A DNA stretch of 64,000 bases from Dysidea avara. Taxonomy: Eukaryota; Porifera; Demospongiae; Dictyoceratida; Dysideidae. A program made the position numbers and the translations under genes. The DNA lies in assembly GCF_963678975.1 (NCBI RefSeq), contig NC_089281.1, forward strand, positions 8,705,277 through 8,769,276, given 5' to 3'. The notes beneath the pieces are model-generated. The model did no database searches, was not told the origin of the DNA, and saw only the letters and a list, made by a program, of their open reading frames with translations. Below, in pieces: positions 39,201 to 49,707 of the stretch; the first letter of the stretch is position 1, and every line of letters begins with the position of its first letter.

Positions 39201-39925
39201 GGTTTTGCAATTTACAGGGCTTGATTTCAGTGCTATGAATAAAATGAAAATCAGTAAATTGAATGATGGATTGATGGTTGTGATTTGTGTTCTGAGTATA
39301 TGGACAGTGTGAGACTCCAAAAATACTGAGCATTTTAATAATCTGTTCTTGTACATAGTTATAAGGTAACAATGTCAACATTTAATCGTAGACTTGTCAT
39401 GTGCTTTTTCAGTAGAACATTTCATCCTATAGCTCATAAAAACAATTAACAGGGACGGGCAAAACTCATCAAGAGTTTACAGCTTATCAAATGAAGTTTA
39501 TATACATACCCACGATTTAAAACTAGTACATTCATAGGCTCTATCCAGGTAAAGGAACCAATTTTTATCATCAGTTCTAATTTTGGCTCTGTCACACTGT
39601 AAGTGGTAAGTGATCTGACCAGACTAACTGCCACTCAAGTAATCTGCTTGGACCATACAAGATTCAAAGGTGGTAGCAGCAAATGAGCAAGCAGCAGTTT
39701 TGTTCCATCGAATGCATCAAACCGGGGACTACTTATGGTGGAGGGATCTGTTAGGCATATCATATGTTGTCCAACCAGACAATTTGCAGTGTTGAAGGGG
39801 ACCAAATAGCTATAGTTATGCTGTAAGACCCTGTCTAGCAAATGGTCCATGGCACTGAGAAAAAGTATCATGGTGATAACTGTGACAGTGCCTGGCATAG
39901 CCATATTAAACTTATTTTCCCCCAT
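36274..39925 (-). CDS. Candidate secreted/membrane protein gene, partial model
   Basis: Family not recognised. The two first exons are well formed: 39659-39925 starts ATG and encodes a hydrophobic signal-like stretch (TVTVITMILFLSA), and 39510-39596 joins it in phase 0 through a 62-bp GT-AG intron and ends at a GTATGT donor. Together they give 118 residues with four cysteines and an N-glycosylation site. A plausible terminal exon at about 36274-36508 has a transmembrane helix (LLGVIAVFSWLLEALFAFIL) and an acidic tail with DAEDMSSQYGHPEMD before a stop. A further open segment with donor GTGAGT lies near 38050-38150 (SSECNVEGNVYIGL). The exons in between are not resolved, and a LINE fragment and microsatellite lie inside the span. 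It could be a single-pass surface protein, or unrelated exons wrongly joined. Confidence 0.35.
36669..36829. repeat. CATA tetranucleotide microsatellite
   Basis: About 40 units of ACAT/CATA with very few interruptions. It generates long artificial open frames (repeats of YIHT or VCM) on both strands. It follows the 3' end of the LINE fragment at 36895-37240, so it may be an expanded LINE tail. Confidence 0.95.
36895..37240 (-). mobile_element. LINE C-terminal fragment with two zinc-finger-like motifs
   Basis: The minus strand encodes GLDALRWYEVAQDRSRWYDL, the usual R.....AQDR..W tail of some LINE ORFs. Next comes FVCSCG and, after a one-base frameshift near 37050, RSRDLTRHHKYC and CGCGRMLHLKGDLTQHQHYC before a stop at about 36900. 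So it carries a paired C-x-C...H-x3-4-C module. 5'-truncated. The adjacent CATA repeat may be its tail. Confidence 0.6.
38461..38591. mobile_element. 131-bp MITE-like inverted repeat
   Basis: GGTTTCTATGCTATTTAG at the left is inverted at the right (GCTAAATGGCATAGAAACC, one extra base). Non-coding. Target duplication not clear. Confidence 0.55.
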
Positions 39926-40251
39926 TCCTGTCCCATCCTAGTCACAAAAGGCGCTAGTTAGCTATATATAATTACGAATGCCAAAACAGAAGTGCGTCTC
40001 TAAGTGCGTGTAGCTAGACAAAAAAATGTACCTAAAAACTCTCCAGATTCCTGGCCTCGACGCTGGCCTCAGTCTATCCGCCGGCCTACGGTACGCATTC
40101 CCCTGGCATTCCCCTGGCATTCCCTGTCCTTCTATATATTTATAAGAACGTTCCTATTTCTGGATTTATGATTCCAGGTGGACTAAATTACCTAAAACAT
40201 GTTAACAGTAACTCAGGTAGAATCTGGCTCGGAATCTGGTGACTACGGTTA

Positions 40252-40635
40252 GGCCACTCCAAATAAATTCTCTGTTTCCCGTCCACCGCCCGCATCTGGT
40301 TACTGTCAGCTCTAAATATTCCATTATTCCGTATTCTTCCATTGTTTTCCGGTTATTATTGCATACTGACAGGCTCAGTAAAAGCCATCTTGAAACTATG
40401 TCAGCTCACGTGTCAGCACTGCTATCAACTCAGCACAAACTTCACGTTTGTGCTATTTTTGCAACTTAAAAGGAAGGAACAAGCTTAAGCATTCTTTATA
40501 CAGCTGTTTATGGTTATGCCAGGCAAATAATGGCTTGAAAAGCTGCCAACCCCATAATGAAATGAAATGTGCCGCCCGCCCGCATGCAAATATGCCTGAG
40601 TCCAGGACGGGAAACAGAATTTATTTGGAGTGGCC
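40252..40635. mobile_element. PIF/Harbinger-like MITE, GGCCACTCC ends
   Basis: Ends GGCCACTCCAAATAAATTCT and AGAATTTATTTGGAGTGGCC, flanked by TTA on both sides (40249-40251, 40636-40638). 384 bp, non-coding. A related copy lies at 51051-51395. It sits 145 bp upstream of the AMT-C start codon. Confidence 0.85.
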
Positions 40636-40698
40636 TTAATAACTACCGGGTAAGTACCCAGATAACAATGCGAGAACCGGGTGACTGCACAGATGGAG

Positions 40699-40777
40699 TA
40701 GTCTCGCGCAGCGGGCGCTTATAATCTCCAATCGATAAGCCCCAGCGTTGAAATAGTGGTCTGGCTGCACGAGACTA
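40699..40777. mobile_element. 79-bp MULE-like MITE at the AMT-C start codon, copy 2
   Basis: Ends TAGTCTCGCG and GTGCACGAGACTA-like inverse, with the inner GGTCTGG/ATAAGC words of the larger copy at 30900. Perfect 9-bp target duplications CAGATGGAG lie at 40690-40698 and 40778-40786. The right duplication contains the AMT-C initiator ATG (40781). The left one leaves a second ATG (40693) followed by GAG and then TAG from the element's own end. Confidence 0.9.
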
Positions 40778-40780
40778 CAG

Positions 40781-43700
40781 ATGGAGGGTTATTCGTCATT
40801 GTTGCATTCTGATAAGTATAACACTTGTCATACTAACCACAGTGGAGATCACTACTACCACCATTATTTCACGCGGCGTAAGTTCTCATATAACTTCTCT
40901 AATGCGAGCCATAATTGTACCGACGAGGATTTTTTGGGAAGCTGCGGATTCCCATGGGTGAGCCAGAGTGCTGTAAGATAATTATGTGTCTGCGTGGTTG
41001 GAAGATAGTTAAAAATTTTTGTTTATGTTTAAATCTGCGACCGCGGTAAAAGTCGATCAAGTTCGATTTTGACTGTTGACTTTCATGGAAATTCTATTTT
41101 CAAATAGAGGCGATCAAGCGCGCCTTTAGGCCCCTATTCGGTGATTATTAGTTTCTCATCCAGCCTTTCTAATTATTATTATGGTGCGGGTGGGAGGGTA
41201 TTACCTAGTCTCGCGTGGCCAGACCGCTTTTTTTCTTTGTCATTGGGTTTTTTATTTTTTTTATAATTTTTTTTACCCCGGGCTTGATGGACTGCCCTTT
41301 CCTACCACCCCCAGCACAGATTGCAAGTGCTGGCCAACTCAACAAAATTAAGCAGACAAATGGGATTCCACAGTCACTAAGTCCACTGACTGTGGAGTCC
41401 TGGTGTAAACACCAATGGAAGACCGTGCCCCATGAATACACTGAATTGCCGAACGCAACAACGAAAAGCTCAGGCAACAACGCAGCCAACCCAGAACCAC
41501 AGAATAATCATCTCCCCACTTTTTGGCCAGAAGAGAAGCAAGTCGCTTATAAAAAACAGTAGCCTCATGGGCTAAACCGCCAGTGGCAGCCATAACAATT
41601 GGAGTGAAAGGGAGAAAAAAGGCTCGCGTGGCCAGACCGCTTTTTTCTCTTTGTCATTGGGTAGGGAGAAAAAAGGGTCTGGAACAGTTCGAATCCCACA
41701 CTCGTCTTGGCACTCTCCGGTTAATTCGGGGGTGTTAACCAAAGAAACGTGATGCGTTTTCAACTAGTAGCCGCTTGCGTCAATCAATTTCAAGCGCGTA
41801 TTTATAAACCTATCAGCATCTAAAGCTGCCTTTGAGGCGATAATAGATTGAATTGAATGTTAGTTGTTTAGGTAAGCTAAGTCTTTGTTTATTGTTGTAC
41901 TGTGGCATTCTTGTTACAATGGAGTTTAAGCGTATGGGTTGCATACTTGTGACGTAGCCTCGTGACGTGTCAAGACGATTGTGGGATTCGAACTGTTCCA
42001 GACCCTTTTTTCTCCCTACCCAATGACAAAGAGAAAAAAAGCGGTCTGGCCACGCGAGACTAGGTATTACCATTATGCCATTCTTTTATAATATTAACAC
42101 ACTGATGTACAGACTCGGTACAGACCTTGTCCAAATTGTCTTTCTTTCTTACTACAAACATTTCCTTCACCAGCTGATTCTACTTTTCGTGATCGCCAAC
42201 TGTTTTTCGACAGTCAACTGAAAGCCTGCTTTGATGAAGTCGATAGAGCACGATTGCAACTGACACTGCAGCAATTTGCTAAGGAAAACAACAGTTCTCC
42301 TGGTGATATAGCTATAGTGCATTGTAGCGTTCATCAACAAAAATTATAACAGTTTGGTATCACGTGTTCTTCTGAGCATACGCAGAGTAAATAATGGCTT
42401 ACCATGCGGTAGCTTAAGAAGGATGCGGGCGGTGGATAAGAAACTAATAATCACCAAATAGGGGCCTTATGGTAAAAAGGGGAAGGAGAAAAAGGGTCTC
42501 CATAGTGGTTTATGCAATCAAACACCCGAGGACTGTGGGGTGTCTTTTCTCCTCCCCCCCCCCCCCCCCCCCCACATAAAAGATGTGTTCTGGACATATG
42601 AGACAATGTAAATTGTGGGTACAAAAATTATATAATATGATGTGGAATTGTCGGACACATACCACTATATTGACTTACATTAGTAAGATTGTAATTAATG
42701 GGCATGGCAAGAAAAATAGTACAGTTAAATAAAGCCCCTAAATGAAGTGATATTTTAGATGATCAAAAGTCTTAATACTAATTGCAGATGGTAATTACTT
42801 TGTCCATACTGGAAAATGACTTGACCATTGTCCTTTGCTTAAAATTGGTGTTGTTCATTGGCTTTATTCTGACTGCAGTCACAGATGATCATAGTGCAGT
42901 GGCTATTTGAATGGCAGTCTTTCATACCACTAAACTTAGCCTCCCATACAATAGCTACTCCCCCTGATGGCACTCATACATACATAATGTAAATAATGAA
43001 CAAAACTGATTTACCTGTGTTGTTCTATGACTTGTTATATACACACTTATAAAACAACCTGATATTCCTATGGCATCATGTGAATTGTAAATTTGGCTTT
43101 CCGCCAATCTTCAAGATTTGATTGGGCTGAAACAATCTGAGCTGGGTCATGTGATCTTCACACATACAGTAATTACAATTATACCACAATTGAATAAGCT
43201 CTATAATCCAAGTACTATAGTATGTTCACGTTGAGCTGAACCCTGAAAAACAGCTAAAAATTAAAAGTGGATTTTTTCTCAATAGAGTTAACATTTCTGC
43301 CAACCAGATGATTATTGGTAACAGCAAAGGTGTCAACAACAGACATGTACGGTTTGGCTCCATTACAAGTTCGGGAAAGGGCTCTAATGGACACTGTACT
43401 TATATGGCTTCTCCATAGGAAATGTATTGTGAAAATTTTGATTGGCTGTAAATATTATGTCAAACATTTGAACAACAAGATTTTGAAATATTTTTAGCGG
43501 ATCAAGCAGTACTACAAATGAGCCAAATTTCAAGATCATGTTTAATTGCATCCATGAGTTATTAAATGTTTTTGAGGATTCAGCTCAACGTGAACATACT
43601 ATAATTAACAACTCTCATGGTCTTACTGTGAGACCTAAGGTCACTTCTCAAGGTCTCATACGAGGTCACGCTTTGAATCTCAAGATTCCCAGGCAGTTTT

Positions 43701-45525
43701 CTATATAACTACCTATGAACCATAGACATTATTAACAAAGGTGCGGCACAAATGCCTTAAACAAGTCCATTTTTTGTGGATTGAATGTTCATGTGATCTC
43801 TTCAGTCTGCTACCATATGACCTTAATATTGTCTCTCATGGGCTTTCTATCCCAAACTATTGTGCAGCTGAGTTTCTTGTTGGTGGTAGGGCACCCCTAA
43901 GTATCTTCCTATACCACTAAAATTAAAAATACTCTGATACTCCAAATAGTGAATATTGGCATATATGTTGCAAGCTTTTCTGCATCACATCACCTTCACA
44001 ACAGATTATAAGTGCTATGGAATTAATTTCAGGGATTTTGGTCTATAGAGTGTATTCACATGATCCTATGAGCAAAGTTTGGTGTGACATCAAATGGATT
44101 GTCTCTGCATATGTCCAAAGCTCCCCTTGTGTATATCATTACAGTGGACACTTATAGCTCTTTGTGAAAATACAATGAGTCAATAGAATGTGTTGGGTCA
44201 TGACTTGATAGTTTAATTGGTGATTGAAGGTGTTTTTTTCCTCTGTAGTTACCATGCAATAGTTCACACATTGAGAGGAGATACTCAGATGCTAGTGTGT
44301 CATGGGTGTTGACTGCAGCAATAATTGTTTTCTTCATGGTACAGAGTTTGTATGTGTATGTTTTGTGTAGGTACTTACTGGCCACCCTTTTAAAAGGACC
44401 ACCTTGATAAAGTACCATATCAAGTATATTTCAGTGTACTTAAGTGTACTTTATAGTGTTAAGTATAGGTCTCTCATATGTTGCTAAAGGGTAGTATACT
44501 TTGTGACCTTGTAAGTAATCAGTAAATAAATATGTTTTGTCGATGGTCATGTAGTGATCAATCAGGTTTCAGGTCTATATTACACACTTTAGAAAGCCGG
44601 ATTTATGTTGCTGGAAATAGCCTTTGCCATGACACCACGTGAAAGAAGAACAGTGGTGATATATGTGAGTTGTTTTTACTTTGCAATACTGCTTTGCTTA
44701 CTATGTCAATGTATGGTTAGTTGCATACAGCCATAGTTACCATAGTAGCTATAGTAAACAACACGGATGTACTAATACTGTATGAATGTATAGTGTACCC
44801 CTTAAACCAATTATCAGGACACCGGGTACATACTTTTTCTGTGGAGATAATATGCTCATGTTGAGGTCTTGACACTAACATCCTGCTTCACCTTAGTGTG
44901 ATATTAGTCACACTCACTTGTGCTTTCTTTCTGTACAATCTCATAACAATGCTTTCAGTCTATATTTGAAAGTAGGAATTTTGGTAACCAATATCACATT
45001 TTTTGTAATTTCATATATACTCCATTACTATTTCATAAATCTGGCTTATCAATACTTTGCTATGTACTGTAGCATAAAAGCCAAGTTTTGAATCTGGCTG
45101 TGAGTTAGTATAGTTGCATTGTACAGATATAGAAGTGTTTATATGACACAGGTGTGTTGTGTATATCTGTACCTATGTGGTATGTTGCTGTGATGTGTTC
45201 CATATAGTAACAGTGTATATGTATTACACAGAAATACATGGACGCTTTTGCTAGTGCTCTTGGATTTTTTCTGATTGGATTTGGTAGTATTTCTGGCTAT
45301 TCACCACAGTGTATTGGTGTAAAGTTTTTTGATATATCTGATCCTTTGCTTTGGTTTTTCAAGGTAAATACACAATAAAATGTTAAATTGTACTTTACTA
45401 TAACTCTTGCTACAGTTCACTTTTGCTAGTAATGCAGCGACCATTCTCGGTGGTTGTCTAGTTAGTAACAAGTATAAACTTCGATTGCCAGCAGCATTCA
45501 TTAGTGCATTTGTTATTAGTGTAAG

Positions 45526-45563
<38 letters not shown>

Positions 45564-48390
45564 CACACACACAACCCGGCAAAAGCACACAGTAAAAAAA
45601 TAAATAAAATGAAACAGACATATACACACTCACAGCTGCTATTATACAGTATGTGTTGTTTGTAATTGCTATATGAGTGCAAAGTGACTATAAACACAGC
45701 AAGAATATGTATTTATTTACAGGGCATCATACATCCCATAGTGGCATTATTCATCTGGTCAGACAATTGCCATTCATTTTCACCTTATCGTTTTTGCCGT
45801 CATCTGGATTGCTTACATTGTTCGTCATTTCAAAACAAGGCATATTTTCTTGACTTTGCTGGTGGTGGAGCAGTACATTTGTTAGGTTTGTATATAAGTC
45901 AAAAACATACACAGTGATGTGTATACATTTTGCAGACTCCTACATATGTGACCGAATCTGTGAAAACCTGACATAATGACGCAAGCCTAAATTTTTGGTA
46001 TAACCAATTGATTGCAATGGGTAAAATATTTGCGTAATTAAAATAAAATAAAAATCTGTAAAAATTTTTAAATGCTTTGTTCATTGTGAAAAAAGGGTCT
46101 GATGATAAAAACCTGGATATCATCATATTCACCTACTCAAGAGTTATTCAAAAATCTTTGTTTCATTACAGTGGACAAAAGGATACGTAAGTTATGGGTG
46201 TTTATGCCACGTCGAAGCGATTGTACGCGATCAATCTTTCTTCACACTAATTTCGTCTCTGTATGTAGTAAAGAAAGGTGATACAAAGAGAAACTTACCC
46301 AGTACTGGACTTCCCTATTTATGGTGAACACAATGGTGCAAGTGGCAACTCTGTACTTCTTTGTGTTCGTAAGTTACAGCTGTTTTTGTAAGCGCCTGTA
46401 ATTTATTTTTCCTATACTTGTACAATCGACCTTTCTGTTGTTGTTGCTACTTTGTAGGGCTGTAACTCCAAAAGCTGTTGGTATACAAGGCTGAAACTTG
46501 GCCAGAGCATACACTTGGCTAAGTAGATTATAAATATTTAATAAGAATTTGAAAAAATGTGCCATTATGCCGCAGATCCAATCACATATACTGTAGTGTC
46601 TTGCTATTATGTTCTCATGTTTAAAAATTTTTACATGACTTCTATATTAGAACAATTAATTCTGTATTATGTAGAAAGTATTTGATCACAAAGATGTGCA
46701 TGATACATCAAATATGTTCCTTTACTTTCAGTATACTATTACAGGAGGCACAGCAGGACTGATGGTATGCTTATTTGCAAAACTACAGCATTGGCGAGAT
46801 AAGAAGGCCGCTGAAGTAATCTACATGTTGATGATATTTGTATTAACGTTTCTTTACTTTAGGCTGAAATCATTGATCAGGTGGAGTATGAAAGTGTTGA
46901 TAGTAGCACTGAAGTGCCAGCAGAACCAGAGCCAGAACCAAAGTATGACATTTCCATAAATTCTTCAATGTATCTTTTTAATTTAGGGGGTTTTGGGATT
47001 GGATGTACCCAGAGATGGCTGGAAATGAGAATGTAGAAATGGCTGCACTTGGTGTATTAATTCTTTGGTTTGCGTGGTAAGCATTAGTTAATAAGTAACA
47101 AAAGTATTTCAGTTTGACTTTATATAGGTTTGCATTTAACTGTGGATCTACAGAAAGTGTAGAAAGTTAGTCTCGTTGTGTCCCTTATTTTCTGCTTTAA
47201 AAGATTCCACAGGTGGACACTATGGACTTTATCATGCAGTTCCATCTCGTATTGCTATCAATATGATATTGTGTTGTGCTGCTGGTGGTATAGTTGCTGT
47301 AGCAATTGCTTGTTGGGCACAACTACGCTATCGAACTGACTCCATCAATGCCAATGAGATTGCCAATGGGATTCTCTCTTGCTTAGTAGCCATAACTGCT
47401 AGCTGTCCCTTTGTGAACTACTGGGCAGCTTGTGTGATTGGCAGTAAGAAAAAATATCATAGTTAGTGTATTTCTACCGTTCCATTATTTACAGTCACTG
47501 CTGTGATAGTCTACCATCTTGGATGTTATGCTGAATACAAATTGGGAATTGAGGATACTGCTAGGGTTGTCCCAGTACATGGAGTATGGTATGGTGATCC
47601 ACAGAACCATGCAACACTTGTTTTGTGTTTTACCATAGTGGATTGTGGAGTTTGTTGGCTGTGGCTGTGTTTGTACAATACAAGGAGAGTTTGTGCTACC
47701 TTCATGCCACATTTGAGGGACTATGCTTTTGTGATTTACGATTACCCCATCTGGTGAGCTTTTATTGTGAAACAAAAAATACTGGTTAGTAAGTATCACC
47801 GATCTGTAGAGTTGGATAGAAAGAGTTGGTGCACAAGTGATTGGGTCACTAGTGATTTTGGCACTCGGTCTAAGTACTGGTATTGTCTATGGTATTTTGT
47901 ACATCATCCCAATCCAGCCATTTGTCTCAGTGATAGCCAAGTAAGGCTATTATATCTGTCAACTCAATATCTTAATACTGACTATAGGTTGACTCGCCTT
48001 AATCATGATTTACGTGGAAGAAAGTTAAAGGAGCTAAAGTTCTATGGAGGTTTTCTTCTAACTTCACCCAAAGAGGATTTTCTGACTGGTCAAGAAAATC
48101 TTGCCGATGTGATACTGCCTTCTAACACTGCTGCTGCTGCTACTAATGTGAATTGTGGACATACTGAGTATGTTTCAGTTAACCAGAGTGATTCTTCTAT
48201 GGGGTATGTGTCTGGTGAGGAGTTGAGAAATCTTTCTGCCCAGCCAAGGTCTAGTGAAAGTTCTCAGCCATCATCTAGTGGTGCTAGTTCTCAGCAAGCC
48301 ACTGTTATTAGTATGTCACAGCCATTACTTGGGTACTCTAGGTCACGTCCAACATACAGAAGTGTTAATAACAGTGACTCTACCATTTAA
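40781..48390 (+). CDS. Ammonium transporter AMT-C, complete, 15 exons
   Basis: Paralogue of AMT-B, predicted 663 residues. Exons: 40781-40957, 44249-44338, 44593-44664, 45232-45363, 45416-45520, 45723-45885, 46745-46815, 46863-46942, 46987-47076, 47128-47165, 47213-47443, 47495-47588, 47639-47753, 47810-47940, 47988-48390. Phases are identical to AMT-B throughout. It conserves FTFASNAATIL, DFAGGGAVHLLGGTAG, WFAFNCGS and PVHGVCGLWS, so both pore histidines are present. Exon 1 differs almost completely from AMT-B (only C...FPW is alike), yet again has four N-glycosylation sites and cysteines. The loop before the signature helix reads RFCRHLDCLHCSS, and the late loop SLCYLHATFEGLCFCD. Tail with SQPLLGYSR. 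Several internal exons (5, 11, 12, 14) are nearly identical to AMT-B while the termini diverge. The start codon lies in a transposon target duplication. Confidence 0.9.
41129..42466. mobile_element. Harbinger-like TIR element in AMT-C intron 1
   Basis: Ends GGCCCCTATTCGGTGATTAT and ATAATCACCAAATAGGGGCC, flanked by TTA (41126-41128, 42467-42469). After removal of the nested MULE-like element it is about 480 bp. Its right half holds an open, exon-like stretch (about 42176-42310, FRDRQLFFDSQLKACFDEVD) with an acceptor-like TTCACCAG in front. This may be a captured host exon or a remnant of a transposon protein. Confidence 0.7.
41206..42062. mobile_element. MULE-like element with captured LINE tail, copy 3
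   Basis: Ends TAGTCTCGCGTGGCCAGACC and GGTCTGGCCACGCGAGACTA with perfect 9-bp duplications GGTATTACC (41197-41205, 42063-42071). A second left-type end (CTCGCGTGGCCAGACCGC) lies inside at about 41624, so the left terminus occurs twice. Between the two left ends, about 41340-41600 encodes on the minus strand ATVFYKRLASLLAKKWGD then VLGWLRCCLSFSLLRSAI, a sequence typical of the extreme C-terminus of some LINE proteins. Nested in the Harbinger-like element. Confidence 0.85.
42467..43217. other. AMT-C intron 1, remaining sequence
   Basis: Includes a C homopolymer of about 22 bases near 42553-42575. No exon supported. Confidence 0.5.
43218..43601. mobile_element. TA-flanked MITE, copy 2 (inverse), AMT-C intron 1
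   Basis: The same family as 27394-27774 in opposite orientation, with TA on both sides and TAGTATGTTCACGTTGAGCT ends. 384 bp. The two copies are closely similar over their whole length. Confidence 0.85.
45525..45572. repeat. CA microsatellite at AMT-C intron 5
   Basis: About 20 CA units beginning five bases after the exon 5 donor GTAAGT. Confidence 0.9.
46140..46580. repeat. Dispersed repeat in AMT-C intron 6
   Basis: Second copy of the repeat seen at 20200-21010, shorter and diverged; same order of shared words. Confidence 0.5.
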
Positions 48391-48514
48391 GGTAATTTTG
48401 TAAACCACATTAGATGACTGCTGTAAAACCTATTTTATATAATATACTTTTGTCTTTTCATTATTTGCTGTGTATTTAATCATATTATTAGTCTAAGAAT
48501 TATAAATTTGATTA

Positions 48515-49048
48515 GGGATCATAGAAAAAAGTAGGGAGGGACATTAAATCCCTACTTCAGTCATGGTTTGTTTACTTTTTAAAACATTATTATGACTGGT
48601 GAGTGAATCCACACATACACATTAGAACAGAAGGATGGTGCCAGGCTTATTATTTTCATCTGAATGCACGTCCCAACTATCAATTACTAAATTAGCAAAG
48701 TGGCCATTAAATATTCATTTCGGCAATGTTACAAAGAAAGAACAAGGACCTCTGCAATCAATCCAGTCACAATGAAAATCTCAGACAATTCCCATCAGCA
48801 TAGGGAAGCCATCTACCATGAATCGACACCTCATGCTGTCAGCAAAGATGAATAGGACACTAGTAAGTCTGTGAAGCGGTATGCCAAAAGGCACCTGTCG
48901 GGCTGAAGTGAAGTTGAACAATGAAAAAATCAAGCCCATAGCCATTATATCGACATACGCTGGCATAGTCAGGCAGTCACTAAATATATATTTCATAGCA
49001 ACTTTCCTAACCATAATTGGCCAGGAAAGCCCAAACCTTCATGATCCC
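48515..49048. mobile_element. TA-flanked TIR element downstream of AMT-C
   Basis: GGGATCAT at the left and ATGATCCC at the right, each bordered by TA. 534 bp, no transposase frame. Only the outer bases match, so the TIR is short or decayed. Confidence 0.5.
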
Positions 49049-49474
49049 TAATAATACAGTACTACTGTACTGTATGATATCTAATTTAATCCAGAAAACC
49101 AGTCAGTAACAAGAAACTTGATGCAGCTATTAATGTGTAAAATCTTACCATAAAGCCAAGTATTGATGAAGATGGTAGGTCCTAAACATAATAGGCGAGA
49201 GACTTTGTAAAACGTGGAATACGGAATAGCAGAATAAGCAAAACTTATCTTCTGCAAATTTTACAAATAGTTGTATATGTAATTGTTTACATTGTAACAG
49301 CTTTACATGACATGCCACGGCAATGGATAAACAAAGTACAATTACTATATATATAACTATTTGCATAATCTTGCTTATTCTGTGCTTTACAAACTCCCAT
49401 ACAGCAACCTCGTTCTTAAAAACATAGTAGCCAAATTGATAAATAATGTTTGTATTATGAACTCTTATACAATA

Positions 49475-49625
49475 TAGATGTGACAATCCCAATAGTATCA
49501 ACACTTCAATCACTTAAGCTCTTGAATTATTTAAACATGAGGTGTTGATTAGGTTAACACTTTACTATTTAGACACTCTGATCTGCCAACCATGATTTCT
49601 GATTAAGACTGTCACCCAATTACAT
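49475..49625. repeat. Segmental duplication block, matches 27055-27215
   Basis: Non-coding counterpart of the block downstream of AMT-B. Confidence 0.65.
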
Positions 49626-49707
49626 GCAAGCCACAGCTTTTTTTTTTGCACAGTTTATCACCAGTGGTCGGGTAAAAGACACTTTGTACATGAAAACAAA
49701 CTACTGT

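Noticed and set aside
42176-42310. Possible second exon of AMT-C
   Set aside because: Exon 1 ends in phase 0 and this segment is only open in another phase; exon 1 joins directly to 44249, exactly as in AMT-B.
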